Positions 8,606 through 18,376 of a DNA stretch of 64,000 bases are shown in pieces (positions within the stretch are counted from its first letter, which is position 1; each line of letters begins with the position of its first letter). Position numbers and translations under genes: made by a program. The stretch comes from JAGLQA01 sp023135565. GTDB lineage: Bacteria; Acidobacteriota; Aminicenantia; UBA2199. Below the pieces are notes generated by a model that was not told the origin of the DNA, searched no databases, and saw nothing but the letters and a program-made list of their open reading frames with translations. Location: NCBI GenBank assembly GCA_030639305.1, contig DAOWCY010000005.1:1-64000 (forward strand), given 5' to 3'.

Positions 8606-8878
8606 ATAAAATCCCAAATTACAATTCCCAAATTACAATTCCAAAATCACAAACAGGAAAGAAGGTGTATCCCGGCGGTGAGGCGTGAAATATTTTTCGT
8701 CATAGGGGCAGTATATGTCGTCACGACAAATACCTTTTTCATAACGGCAATAACTTAATCCATTACGGAAATCTTTTTACACTTGCATTTTTTTTCTTAG
8801 TGTGGTTTAATTAAATCCTTAAGAGGTGGCTCTTGACTAAAGATGAAGCAAGATATTTAAATAGGATGTGAAGTAACG
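8606..8878. other. Intergenic region before the giant ATPase gene
   Basis: Just after the helicase stop, 8613-8645 holds two direct copies of CCCAAATTACAATT and a decayed third. The rest is AT-rich. A TTGACT at 8833 has no well-spaced -10, so no promoter is called. No gene is seen. Confidence 0.5.
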
Positions 8879-11800
8879 ATGCAGGAAAAGATCGATTTAA
8901 AAGATTTAGCGAAAAGGATAGACGAGAAACGGTTCTTCATCACTGAAATCATAAATTTCAAGGATCATTTCGAAGACTCTATCATTTTTGTATACCCGCT
9001 GGTGTTCCCGGATCCTGCCGGGGAAAACCTGGGAAACCGGGTCAGGTTCATTGCTATTCTCGATAGCTTTAAACTTTGCCTTTTTGATTTATTAATCGAT
9101 GGCGAAAAAATCGGGTTAAACGCACAAAAATCCATTGATTTGAGAAATTTTTTGAATAGAGATATATTAAAGGTAAAAATAACCGGTTTCCTGGGGCTGC
9201 GGGTGGAATTCCAGGGGATGGCGCGGATTCCTTATGTTTACTTAGACCTGGAATATTATTCCGCCGGGGAAGATAAAAAAGATATTAAAAGTGAAGGCGA
9301 TTTCTCAAATGCCACCGTCAATTTCTCCCTCAGCCATATCGAGCCTTTTGATGAAGCTGATGATGTTGGACAGGATACAGACAAATTTAAGCTCCCATTT
9401 AGCCATTTTCACGACAAACAGGTCAAAAACATCAATATCGGGGAATTTCCGGATCATATTAAAAGTATTTATATAAGGGAGGGGCGATCCGACAATACAC
9501 TGGTACTGCAAAGCTGGAATCCCAACAAAGCGGATGAAGAAATTTTACCGGAAAAGATAAAGGATTACCATGTACTGGCCCTGTATTCGGATAAAGACTA
9601 TATCTATGCCAGCAGCGAAAATGAGAGGATATATAAATTGAACTACTCCGGGGGCATAGTAAGGGATTTTCACCCCCGGGATTATGCCTTTGCCTTGAGC
9701 CTGATAAAAACCGGCGACTATCTCTATGCAGCCATGTCCGACCGTACCATATGCAGGATCGATATAAAAAAGAGTGATGGGGAAATCCTTTTTAAGACAT
9801 TGGTGTCCTATCCTAAATTTCTCGTTCCCCTGGGCAAAGATAAATTGATGGTCACCACCGATAAAAAAGAACTAATTATCTTCAAAACTCACGGTGAAGT
9901 GGAGACAAACGAACAGGTGGTTTTTGAAAATATAAGAATCGCCCTGGAAAAGGAAAAGGGAGATGTTCGAGCTATATGTGAGTATATCATAAAAGAAGCC
10001 CCCATCGAGACAGAAGAGGAAATCCCAGCCTTAGAGTTTGCCGCTTATACATGGTCGGCATATTATCCCAAGGATTTATTTACTCCTCTTAAAAAATTAA
10101 TCTATGTTATCAACCGGGAGTTTAGAAAAAGCACAGGTAAGGGAGATATTATCAGCCAATATATCAGGTGGCACCAGGAGATCATATTTAAAAACATAAA
10201 AGACTATTCGATATTATTGAAGGAATACTATCTGACCACCCGGGACAGCTATAGGCGAAAATTGCTGCTGCTGAGTGAAAATTTCACAGAAGTAAAAAAC
10301 GAACTGCACTTTTTTTCCTGGAACGGCAGCGGCAGCGAACGGGAACATAAACTGAATCTCTTCGGTTTGTACGCTTGTTACAAAGGTGGGTTGTTTATCG
10401 AGTATGTAAAAACTCTTGAGAAAATCGGCGGGAAGGCAAAAAGTGCAGAAGTGGAAGGGGCGCTTTCCTGCTTAAAAATTACCGATCCAGGGGATGACCT
10501 GCAGCAGATTGCTGTGGTAGAGTCGCGGGACAGGGACCTCTATTTACTGGAAAAAGAGTATTTCGAAGGTAATGCCTCACCGCACCGTTTTGTTTTCTTA
10601 GATAAAATTTACCAGGTTAGAAAAATCGAAATTGTCGGTAAAAGCAGTGGCAAAAGATACCTCTTTTGCATTGATGGCAGTAGCGACTTCAAGGTTTTCG
10701 ACTTAATCGATAAAGAAAAACAAGAGCCATATAAAAGAGAATTCGACGACTTCATTTGTGATTTCGAGGTCTATCCTGTTCCATTTGAAAATAAAAATTA
10801 TGAATTAATTGTTTTGGGATTTAGAAATTCCGGTTTCGGTATTTATCTTTTCGATTTCGAGCAGCCGGGAAAACTGGCTTTACTGCACAGCGAGCATTTA
10901 CAAAACGATTGGATCCGGGACCTGGAGATTTTCCATAAACAGGGTTTCGATTTCAAACTGGCGGCTGTGGGTTACAAGCGAAAAAAACTTTACCAGTTCG
11001 ATCTGCGACTGTCTCCTATAAAAGAGGAAAAAGATTTCGCCGTCGAATTAGAAAAAAACGGGGAAAGAAGAAGCCCCCGGCCTTTACTTTGTGTCAAATA
11101 CCATACCACAAAGGAAGGCAACATCTTTCTTGCTGCCGGCTGCGACCAGGGCAGTTTGATTTTTTTAGATGATCGCTTAAATATCAAATGGTGCCAGGAA
11201 TTGGGTGATGGTGTAAGGCATATAAAGGAGTTCGTCTGTGAAGATGGCGAAAAAGAGTTGGTAGTAGAGCTTGGCAATGGCGACATATATTTCTTTTCGG
11301 AACACGGCAACATTAGGCGTGAGATAAAATTTGGTAAACCTCTTTTTGCTGTTGACACAGCATTATTGGATAAAGAAAAAGGTAAGGGACATTTAATTGC
11401 TGGGATTGAGAATGATTTAATAATTTACGAGGATAACAGGCAGGAGATAGTAGAAACAAAGAATCGTTTAAGGAAGAGCGAGCCCGCGGCACGTATCGAA
11501 GAGGAGATTCTTGAAATTTGCGATGAAGTGATAAAGGAGTATGAAGACACGGCAAGCCCGGTTCTAAATGCCGCCGAATCGCTGCAGTACTATTATCAAC
11601 TGCCATCCTTCGACTACCTGATTGAGATGTTTCACAAGAATCCCGAATATTTGTCTGACTATTACCGAAAAGATAAAGCAATGTTCCGGCAACTGCTCGG
11701 TATTAAAATTGAAGAGCAAATATCCGCCGGTTTTGGAGATTTAGAAAAAATTCTACTCCAGATGGTGAAGAATTTCCCCGAAGATCAATATCTTTATTGG

Positions 11801-14800
11801 CTGCAGTTACGCTATTTCCAGGAAAAGTACCGGGATATAAAAAGGGGAAAGGTTAAACAGTTTTTAAAAGAGCTGTCTTCCGTTTTAATTGATCCAACTT
11901 CAAAGAGAATAAAAAAAACATTAAAGAATTCAGATTGGTTATTAAGCAGCACAGCTATAACGATTGCCAATGTGTTAAACATCGATGAAAAGAACATACT
12001 TGTAATAATCAACGATTTTTTATCCTATAATATGCCCCACGAAATCTATCGTTACCTGGTGAATTACTTCAATCACAAACCGCTATTCGAGTTTCTTTTT
12101 ACCCGATACTCTGAGTTGGATGAGTCAACTGTGGAAGCTATCCCCAGGAAATTACAATATTTTTTAGAACGGGTGGAAAAGCGAGCCGCTGATTTCAAAA
12201 AAGCGAATATCGAAAACCTGGATAGGATCAGCCGTTTTTATAGAAAAATCCTGGAAGCAGCGGAAATAGACAGCCTAATTGAAATGCAGCGGAAAGATAT
12301 GGATATTTTTAAACCACTATACGAATTGGAAACAGCAGGTTTCGAGATAAGGCAAGAATTGAAGGACTTATTAAAGAGAGTTGTTGGTATAAAATTTAAA
12401 CGTATCGAAGACGAAATTTATCTATCGAGAAAAAATTTACTCATAGACGATTTGAAAAAAGAGATAGGCCTGGTAATGGAAGATAGCAGAAAAAAGGCGC
12501 ATTTAGATAATAAATTTGTCACCCGGATATGTGAGCGATGGATGGAGATATTAGACCGGGAACAGGAGAAATATAATTCTGAAATCAACCTGGTTCTCCT
12601 GGAAACAGAGATCGTTTCCGATATCACTCTAAAATATGGGATAATAACATTAGAGAACCGCGGCGGCTGTAAGGCAGAAAATGTGAAACTGAAAGTCCGG
12701 GCAGAGGATCTCGTCAGCATGAGAGAAACTCCCTCTATAATAGAGATAAAGGCGGGGCCGAGGAAAGAAATTACTGTCCCATTAAGTAAATTGGTAGAAA
12801 ACCCGGGGCAAAAAAAAGGGAATTTCCAGGTGCAGGTTGAGATTTCCTATCAAGATATAAATGGCAACGAAAGGTTCGTAAAGTACCCGGTGAAGTTGAA
12901 ACTGATGGCCTCTGAAGATTTCAAAACAATGAGAGAATGGGACAAATATCAAAAGATGTATCCCGATCTATTCTTTTACCCTGCCTATTATCCAAATAAG
13001 TATGATGGAATCCAAAAAAGTGTTAACGAATTAGTAGAAGAAAAGAGAGGGCTTCTATTTTTAGAAGGTGGTGAAGGAACAGGGCGGAGGAGCCTGCTGC
13101 TCACGTTGAGCCTGGAGATGCAGCCCGATGGCAATTATAGCAGTTTCTATATCGAGATTGCCCCCGACATAAAAAAAATTCCCCAAAAAAAGAACAGGCT
13201 CAATAAAATACTGCACATGTTGATCGAGAAAATAATAGGAGAAGATTTTCAATCGCTCCACGAGACCGTTAAATACAAGGAGAAGCTCTTAGATCAAATT
13301 GCTGCCACAGAAACAACCCTGGTCTTTTTTATAAACAAACTGGATGAATTGGACCAGGATTCCCTGGTAAAATTGTATGGATATTTAGAAGACATCTCCA
13401 ACCAGGCGGTGGTCATAGCAGCAATCAATATCAATATTGTCAGGCTGTTCAGGCAAATCAATGACAAAACCGATGTCATCGACATTACCAGGATAGACGA
13501 GGGCGATCAACAAAATGTTTTCAAACAAAAATTGGGCGAAAACTATCTCGACTTTATGCCTGAGAATTGGGAATTCCTGGTGGGAGATCATGCGTATTCC
13601 ACATTTGTATTAAGTAATGTCCTGGCCGGGAAGAAGGAAAAGTTAAGCTTCGATAAATGTGTCGATAAAATGTGGGCCTTTTCGCGGGACGAGATTAAAA
13701 ATCACAAAAAAGATTATTATGGTAATATCTGGAACACCCTCTCCCTGAACGAAAAATTAATCGTTTATGCTTGTGCCGTGGAGGATTGTGAAATAGAGAT
13801 CGAGCACATAAAACCGGGATTGATTGTAGGCAAAGACCCCTTCCTGGCTAAGGGGAAGTTGCAGCGGTATGGTATTATTGCAAAAGTTAAGGAAGGTGGC
13901 ACAATAGTTGACAAGTTTCGTATAGATGAAAATATGATATTCAACGAAGATAGCATCGCTTATATTAAGCGAGCCCGGGACAGGATGAAACTTTTAATGG
14001 ATACCAGGGAGGGATATTTCAGGGTAAAGGTGCAGACCGCAAAGACCATGTTGGATAAAAATAGCTATTTGCGGATCGTTTTAGCCAACTATCTTTATGA
14101 TGAGGAGCGGCTGGAGAAAAAATTAGAAGAACTATGTTCCCGGGGTATCCTGCGTAAGATAAAGATCGGGGGGGGCGGGATTTACTATGCACATAACGAC
14201 TATTTTTTTATGATCTACCTGCTGCGTGAGTTCCCGGGATATAATAGATTAGTGGCACAGGGAGACTTAATAACCGCATACACGCTTCAGGAGATCCGCT
14301 GTGCTGTAACAGACCAGTTCAAAACCCAGAGGGAGTTGAATCAATTCCTGGAGTTTTTGGGAATCAATGTGAGTCAGCTAAAAATACTGGAAAACCTAAC
14401 CAATTCCTGGGAATGGGCGAAATCGGATAGGCATGCGGATATTGAAACTTTTTATTTCCTTTTAGAAAAGACATATCATTTAGGGAAGTTTAAGAATCAC
14501 TCGAAATTAAATCATTTCGATCATTTCCATGAAGGTTTTTACCGGTTCATGCTCCCTGCCATAACCCAACTGAATAATGTAATCCTTTATGTGGTCAGCG
14601 GTGAAGAGGTCGAAATCACGCAGCTTGACAGCCGGTTATCTGTTGTTTTAGATGAGTACAAACTGGTTTCCGGGTCGGAATTGATATTTATCGTCACCTT
14701 ATTCGATAGAATGGAGTTTAAACTGGATATCGATAAACACAAAATGAATATCGTGCTGTTAGATGAAAACAGCCTGAAGAAGTACATCCAATCCACCAAA

Positions 14801-16096
14801 AAGGAACTGGAACTGCTGCACCAGATGTCACGTTACCTGGACCTGCGCACATTATCCCCGTATCGTTACACTAAAGGTGTAATGGGAGATATGTTCGTGG
14901 GTCGAAAAAAAGAATTAGCCAAAATTTTCAACAAACCGGATAAAGATTATACCATTTTCGGCGAACGCCAGATCGGTAAAACCTCCTTGTTAAAACAGGT
15001 AGAGTACCAGTGCAAAGTACGAGGTGAACAAGCCGGCATCTACGCCGTATTTATCGACTTATTCGATGTCTCCACCGGTAAAAAATTCTTCGAGAAGTTA
15101 AGCAGCAATCCGGACCTGGAAAAATTCCGCGCAGGGAGTAAAAAAAGGAAAATAGAAAATATGACAGCTTTTGAAGAACTCCTGGCAGATTTTCTGAAAG
15201 AAAATGAAAGAGCAAGACTCATTTTTCTTGTCGACGAAATCGATGATTTATACGGCAATTGTTTTGTCAGGTGCCCCAATTGCGACGCCAAACAATTGGT
15301 GCGGACTGAAAACTATAATATGGTGGCCACAGATTTCAGGTGTTCTTTCTGCGGCCTGGAAGACCCTCCCCTGGATTTAAAGGAAAAAGCAGAGATCGAA
15401 GGGGTGCAGGAGATATTTGCCGGTTTTCGCAGCCTGTCGCAGATCTATGATGAGAGGTGCCAGTTTGTTTTCACCGGTTTTAAGATTTTGTATCAAATAC
15501 ATTCCCATCATGGTGCGGAGCTTTTTAACTTTACCGAAAATTTAACCCTGGAAAAATTGGAGTATGAAGATTTAAAAAGTTTGATTTTGGAGCCGATGAA
15601 ACGATTGGGTATCGGTTTCACCTCCGAAAGTGATGTCATCGAAAGAATTTATAATGAGAGTTTCAGCGGTATTCCCTGGATCGTCCAGTATTACTGCGGG
15701 GAGATCATCGAAAAATTAGCTGATCTTGCAGTTAGAGAAGTATCGGTGGATTTGATCGACGAGATCACCCTTAAAGTAAAGCCGGAGGTAGAAAAAAATC
15801 TGAAAAACGCCGTAGTGACATCCAGGGAATGGGGGGTCTACAATCTCATCAAGCAGTATCGAAAATATGGTGGTGATGTGTTGGGTGGGGAATTCAGGAT
15901 AGAGGATTTGTTGGAGTACCAGGATATGATGGAAATAAAGCCCGACCAGTTGCTTCGTCAAGCTGAATTAGAGCATTATCTCGATCTATTCAGCCGCTGT
16001 TTTTTCCTGGATAAGGAATTAAAAATACAGGGGAAGAAGCCCAAACCGGAGCTTTATTATGTGCTTAAAATTAATCCCGATGTGTTTGAAATTTAG
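8879..16096 (+). CDS. Giant double-propeller, double-P-loop NTPase (STAND-like), putative defence sensor
   Basis: This 2405-residue protein is not assignable to a named family by eye. Layout: N-terminal beta-rich part (1-190); first propeller-like repeat block (about 195-345, strands such as DYIYASSENERIYKL); helical linker; second propeller-like block (about 520-860); long helical region (860-1230); Ig/CARDB-like beta sandwich (about 1235-1345); first P-loop-like domain with degenerate Walker A GGEGTGRRS (1397-1405) and VFFINKLDEL; winged-helix-like domains (about 1600-1800); then an AAA_16-like NTPase with FVGRKKEL, intact Walker A GERQIGKTS (Lys2034) and Walker B FLVDEIDD (Asp2119, Glu2120). 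A zinc ribbon (Cys2132/2135 and 2155/2158) follows Walker B directly. The C-terminus is winged-helix-like. The SIR2-like gene starts 20 bases downstream. Big STAND sensor plus NAD-type effector suggests anti-phage defence; this role is inference. Confidence 0.75.
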   Translation: MQEKIDLKDLAKRIDEKRFFITEIINFKDHFEDSIIFVYPLVFPDPAGENLGNRVRFIAILDSFKLCLFDLLIDGEKIGLNAQKSIDLRNFLNRDILKVKITGFLGLRVEFQGMARIPYVYLDLEYYSAGEDKKDIKSEGDFSNATVNFSLSHIEPFDEADDVGQDTDKFKLPFSHFHDKQVKNINIGEFPDHIKSIYIREGRSDNTLVLQSWNPNKADEEILPEKIKDYHVLALYSDKDYIYASSENERIYKLNYSGGIVRDFHPRDYAFALSLIKTGDYLYAAMSDRTICRIDIKKSDGEILFKTLVSYPKFLVPLGKDKLMVTTDKKELIIFKTHGEVETNEQVVFENIRIALEKEKGDVRAICEYIIKEAPIETEEEIPALEFAAYTWSAYYPKDLFTPLKKLIYVINREFRKSTGKGDIISQYIRWHQEIIFKNIKDYSILLKEYYLTTRDSYRRKLLLLSENFTEVKNELHFFSWNGSGSEREHKLNLFGLYACYKGGLFIEYVKTLEKIGGKAKSAEVEGALSCLKITDPGDDLQQIAVVESRDRDLYLLEKEYFEGNASPHRFVFLDKIYQVRKIEIVGKSSGKRYLFCIDGSSDFKVFDLIDKEKQEPYKREFDDFICDFEVYPVPFENKNYELIVLGFRNSGFGIYLFDFEQPGKLALLHSEHLQNDWIRDLEIFHKQGFDFKLAAVGYKRKKLYQFDLRLSPIKEEKDFAVELEKNGERRSPRPLLCVKYHTTKEGNIFLAAGCDQGSLIFLDDRLNIKWCQELGDGVRHIKEFVCEDGEKELVVELGNGDIYFFSEHGNIRREIKFGKPLFAVDTALLDKEKGKGHLIAGIENDLIIYEDNRQEIVETKNRLRKSEPAARIEEEILEICDEVIKEYEDTASPVLNAAESLQYYYQLPSFDYLIEMFHKNPEYLSDYYRKDKAMFRQLLGIKIEEQISAGFGDLEKILLQMVKNFPEDQYLYWLQLRYFQEKYRDIKRGKVKQFLKELSSVLIDPTSKRIKKTLKNSDWLLSSTAITIANVLNIDEKNILVIINDFLSYNMPHEIYRYLVNYFNHKPLFEFLFTRYSELDESTVEAIPRKLQYFLERVEKRAADFKKANIENLDRISRFYRKILEAAEIDSLIEMQRKDMDIFKPLYELETAGFEIRQELKDLLKRVVGIKFKRIEDEIYLSRKNLLIDDLKKEIGLVMEDSRKKAHLDNKFVTRICERWMEILDREQEKYNSEINLVLLETEIVSDITLKYGIITLENRGGCKAENVKLKVRAEDLVSMRETPSIIEIKAGPRKEITVPLSKLVENPGQKKGNFQVQVEISYQDINGNERFVKYPVKLKLMASEDFKTMREWDKYQKMYPDLFFYPAYYPNKYDGIQKSVNELVEEKRGLLFLEGGEGTGRRSLLLTLSLEMQPDGNYSSFYIEIAPDIKKIPQKKNRLNKILHMLIEKIIGEDFQSLHETVKYKEKLLDQIAATETTLVFFINKLDELDQDSLVKLYGYLEDISNQAVVIAAININIVRLFRQINDKTDVIDITRIDEGDQQNVFKQKLGENYLDFMPENWEFLVGDHAYSTFVLSNVLAGKKEKLSFDKCVDKMWAFSRDEIKNHKKDYYGNIWNTLSLNEKLIVYACAVEDCEIEIEHIKPGLIVGKDPFLAKGKLQRYGIIAKVKEGGTIVDKFRIDENMIFNEDSIAYIKRARDRMKLLMDTREGYFRVKVQTAKTMLDKNSYLRIVLANYLYDEERLEKKLEELCSRGILRKIKIGGGGIYYAHNDYFFMIYLLREFPGYNRLVAQGDLITAYTLQEIRCAVTDQFKTQRELNQFLEFLGINVSQLKILENLTNSWEWAKSDRHADIETFYFLLEKTYHLGKFKNHSKLNHFDHFHEGFYRFMLPAITQLNNVILYVVSGEEVEITQLDSRLSVVLDEYKLVSGSELIFIVTLFDRMEFKLDIDKHKMNIVLLDENSLKKYIQSTKKELELLHQMSRYLDLRTLSPYRYTKGVMGDMFVGRKKELAKIFNKPDKDYTIFGERQIGKTSLLKQVEYQCKVRGEQAGIYAVFIDLFDVSTGKKFFEKLSSNPDLEKFRAGSKKRKIENMTAFEELLADFLKENERARLIFLVDEIDDLYGNCFVRCPNCDAKQLVRTENYNMVATDFRCSFCGLEDPPLDLKEKAEIEGVQEIFAGFRSLSQIYDERCQFVFTGFKILYQIHSHHGAELFNFTENLTLEKLEYEDLKSLILEPMKRLGIGFTSESDVIERIYNESFSGIPWIVQYYCGEIIEKLADLAVREVSVDLIDEITLKVKPEVEKNLKNAVVTSREWGVYNLIKQYRKYGGDVLGGEFRIEDLLEYQDMMEIKPDQLLRQAELEHYLDLFSRCFFLDKELKIQGKKPKPELYYVLKINPDVFEI

Positions 16097-16116
16097 CATT
16101 GAAAAAGGAGTAAAAA

Positions 16117-17985
16117 ATGGAGCCAAAAGAATTATGCTGGAACAGTAGAACCGGTGAGAGCATTATAAAGGCAGACAGAGATTTTCGGGAAATTATTGGT
16201 TTTCTCGGCGTGAAAGACCCGGATAAGTTTATTATGGCGTTTTACTCTTACTTCGATAAAGAGACAAAAGCATTTATGCAGGTAATAAAAAAACTATTTG
16301 AAGAAATTAGACCGAAAAATTTTCAATGGCTCGATAAGGAGATCAGTTTCTCAGAAAATACGCCGGAGAAATCCCCGGAAAAGATACTGGAAGAATTACG
16401 AGATATTCCTGATTATCACAGCGGTGTTGTTACCCTCTTTGAACCCATAGACTACGGTTATGTTGACGAGATGAGAAAATATGGTTTTCATATGTCATTA
16501 ACCAATTTATTTTCTTCTCGCAATTTTAAATTGTTTTTATTTGGAAACATTGCTTATGACCTCCATTACGTTCAACAAAACAGCCCATTAAACCAGTATG
16601 TCAAAGAGTCTTATAAAATTTCCGGGTATAAAGATAATGAAATCAGATTTCTTTCAGCGGCCCAAAAAAATATTTTCAAAAAGATTTCAGATAAATGTGA
16701 AGATGGCTTCGATATTGTATCATTTGATGTTGTTTCGAGTCTCGAAAATTTCTGGGAAGAGATTAATTTAGAGAAACGGGTGGTGGAATTGGTGGAAAGA
16801 TTTATGGAAGTTCCTATTAAAACTGAAATTGAAAGACAAGCGATGAAAAAATTATCCGGTTTGCAACAGTTTTTGAAGAACAAGGGAGAACTGGTCAAGG
16901 GCCAAATAAAACCATCCGATGATGGGGGGAAAATCATTATGAATGTAAGTGGGGAGTCTGATCTATTTAAAGCCTATTTTGATAGGACAGCCTTATTCAA
17001 CATTGAAAGGATCGCGAGTGGTCAGAAGTATATATTTACCCCGAAAGAAATTTTCAAAGCGGTTTTCTCCAATAGTGATTTTATGAATAAAAAGATAGAT
17101 GTTCCACAAGAACCGGATGAAAAAACAAATGAAAAATTTAAACATATAGCAGATTTCTTTAAAGCCAGGAAACCTATGTTTTTATTGGGTACCGGGACAT
17201 CATTGATGTCGGGAGCGCCGGACCACCAGAATTTTATCCGGCAAATATCGGGTATCGATAAAGACGACAAATTAAAACCTAAAGAGTTGTTCCTGGAGTT
17301 TGACAAATATATGGAGAAAATCGCAACAGTATTCGATATCAGGCAAAAAATGATTCCGCTGCTAAGTCAATTGAAACCCAGCATCGGTCACTTCTTCCTG
17401 GCTCAATTGGTCGAAAGGAAGTACACTGATGTTATAATAACTACGAATTATGATACCCTGATCGAAGATTCCCTGATGGATTTCGGTATCAGATCAAGTA
17501 AATTTTTGAAAATCGTAGGAAGCACGGACAAAAAATGGGATTGGAAATGGGTGAATGATCTACAAGACGATCCCTTGAAAATTTTTAAGATATGTGGTGA
17601 TGTATTACATGGGGAGAAGTTTGCCATAAAGTCCAAAGATGCAGAAACGTTTATATCAACGGCTGTTAAAGAATTGGAAACCATAATCAAAACCCCGAAA
17701 CGAAATATGTTTATCATTTTAGGTCATGCGTTGAAGGAAAACAGTATTTTCGATTTGTTATTCAAATATAGTACCGAAAATACAGTTATTGTTTATGTTA
17801 ACTGCAACCCCTTTGAAGCAGCATTAGATAATGGGGAACCGTGTCCCGGTTTCAGGAAAGCTGTAAAGGCTAAAAAAATTAATAAAAATGGTGCCAGAAT
17901 ATTTGAAATAGATAACCCGCATTACGGCCTATTTGATAATTTTATGGAACGCCTCTACCACGAATTGAAAGTCCCCGGCAAATAG
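16117..17985 (+). CDS. SIR2-like (NAD-binding) putative effector
   Basis: This is a 622-residue protein. The C-terminal half (about 345-620) has the SIR2-like fold signatures of bacterial defence effectors: GTGTSLMSGAP (358-368) for NAD binding, VIITTNYDTLIED with Asn444 and Asp446, and FIILGHALKE and VYVNCNP strands. The position where related proteins carry the catalytic His (K-hydrophobic-HGD) reads KICGDVLHG, so Cys493 replaces His, with another His at 498. The first 345 residues are mainly helical and unrecognised; they could be a regulatory or partner-binding region. AAGGAG lies eight bases before the ATG, and the gap to the giant ATPase gene is 20 bases, so the two are very likely co-transcribed. 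The known role of such domains is NAD+ depletion during phage infection; activity here is uncertain because of the substitution. Confidence 0.8.
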   Translation: MEPKELCWNSRTGESIIKADRDFREIIGFLGVKDPDKFIMAFYSYFDKETKAFMQVIKKLFEEIRPKNFQWLDKEISFSENTPEKSPEKILEELRDIPDYHSGVVTLFEPIDYGYVDEMRKYGFHMSLTNLFSSRNFKLFLFGNIAYDLHYVQQNSPLNQYVKESYKISGYKDNEIRFLSAAQKNIFKKISDKCEDGFDIVSFDVVSSLENFWEEINLEKRVVELVERFMEVPIKTEIERQAMKKLSGLQQFLKNKGELVKGQIKPSDDGGKIIMNVSGESDLFKAYFDRTALFNIERIASGQKYIFTPKEIFKAVFSNSDFMNKKIDVPQEPDEKTNEKFKHIADFFKARKPMFLLGTGTSLMSGAPDHQNFIRQISGIDKDDKLKPKELFLEFDKYMEKIATVFDIRQKMIPLLSQLKPSIGHFFLAQLVERKYTDVIITTNYDTLIEDSLMDFGIRSSKFLKIVGSTDKKWDWKWVNDLQDDPLKIFKICGDVLHGEKFAIKSKDAETFISTAVKELETIIKTPKRNMFIILGHALKENSIFDLLFKYSTENTVIVYVNCNPFEAALDNGEPCPGFRKAVKAKKINKNGARIFEIDNPHYGLFDNFMERLYHELKVPGK

Positions 17986-18030
17986 AAAGCTAAGTAGATG
18001 ATGGCGCTGCCTGTGCCTGATAGTTTTTCT

Positions 18031-18188
18031 AAGGTGGCTTTTTTTGTGTATTTGTTAATGAATAACATACTCGTAAGTATCATACTTTAGAGTATGTTAA
18101 TCAGGTGCGCATTCACGGCGAATTATCGGGCCGGGTTATAATAAGGGTAGGACAGCCCCAGCGCCAGCTTTCAGCCCCAGCCGGGGCT
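18031..18188. repeat. Direct repeat A flanking the yhcG-like gene, with hairpin
   Basis: It shares with 19527-19668, in the same orientation: GGTGGCTTTTT, a GAATAACATACTC hairpin, CAGGTG-GCG and CGGCGAATTAT, then GGACAGC-CCAGCGCCAGC and TTTCA. Identity looks around 75-80% by eye. The hairpin 18064-18098 has 17-base arms with two mismatches (AACATACTC-gt-AAGTAT / ATACTT-ta-GAGTATGTT) and a one-base loop. Confidence 0.8.
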
Positions 18189-18189
18189 A

Positions 18190-18310
18190 AGCGGTTTGCT
18201 GAACCGCGTCCTCGCCGCAAATGGCTTTGAAACCGGGGGGAATCTCAGTTTGAAACCCTTTTCCCGAAAATAATATATACTCGATATTCTTGTCCGCTTC
18301 ACGGAGGTGT
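18190..18310 (-). pseudogene. Relic of a DUF234-type ATPase C-terminus, copy 1
   Basis: Read on the minus strand it gives ILFSGKGFQTEIPPGFKAIC followed by GEDA, which is almost the same as the relic at 26104-26345. The reading frame fades upstream (toward 18310) and no N-terminal part remains. It is interpreted as the 3' end of a decayed archaeal/bacterial ATPase gene with a DUF234-like C-terminal domain. Confidence 0.55.
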
Positions 18311-18376
18311 GTTAAATCCTCGCAAAAAAACAAGATTCTTACGTATCAGTGGCACAGATTTTCTGCTATTTTCCGA

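Larger units (their letters stand above)
17986..18376. other. Intergenic region with repeat A and a DUF234-type relic
   Basis: There is no intact gene. It holds direct repeat copy A (18031-18188) with its hairpin and a relic reading frame (18190-18310). See those entries. Confidence 0.7.
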
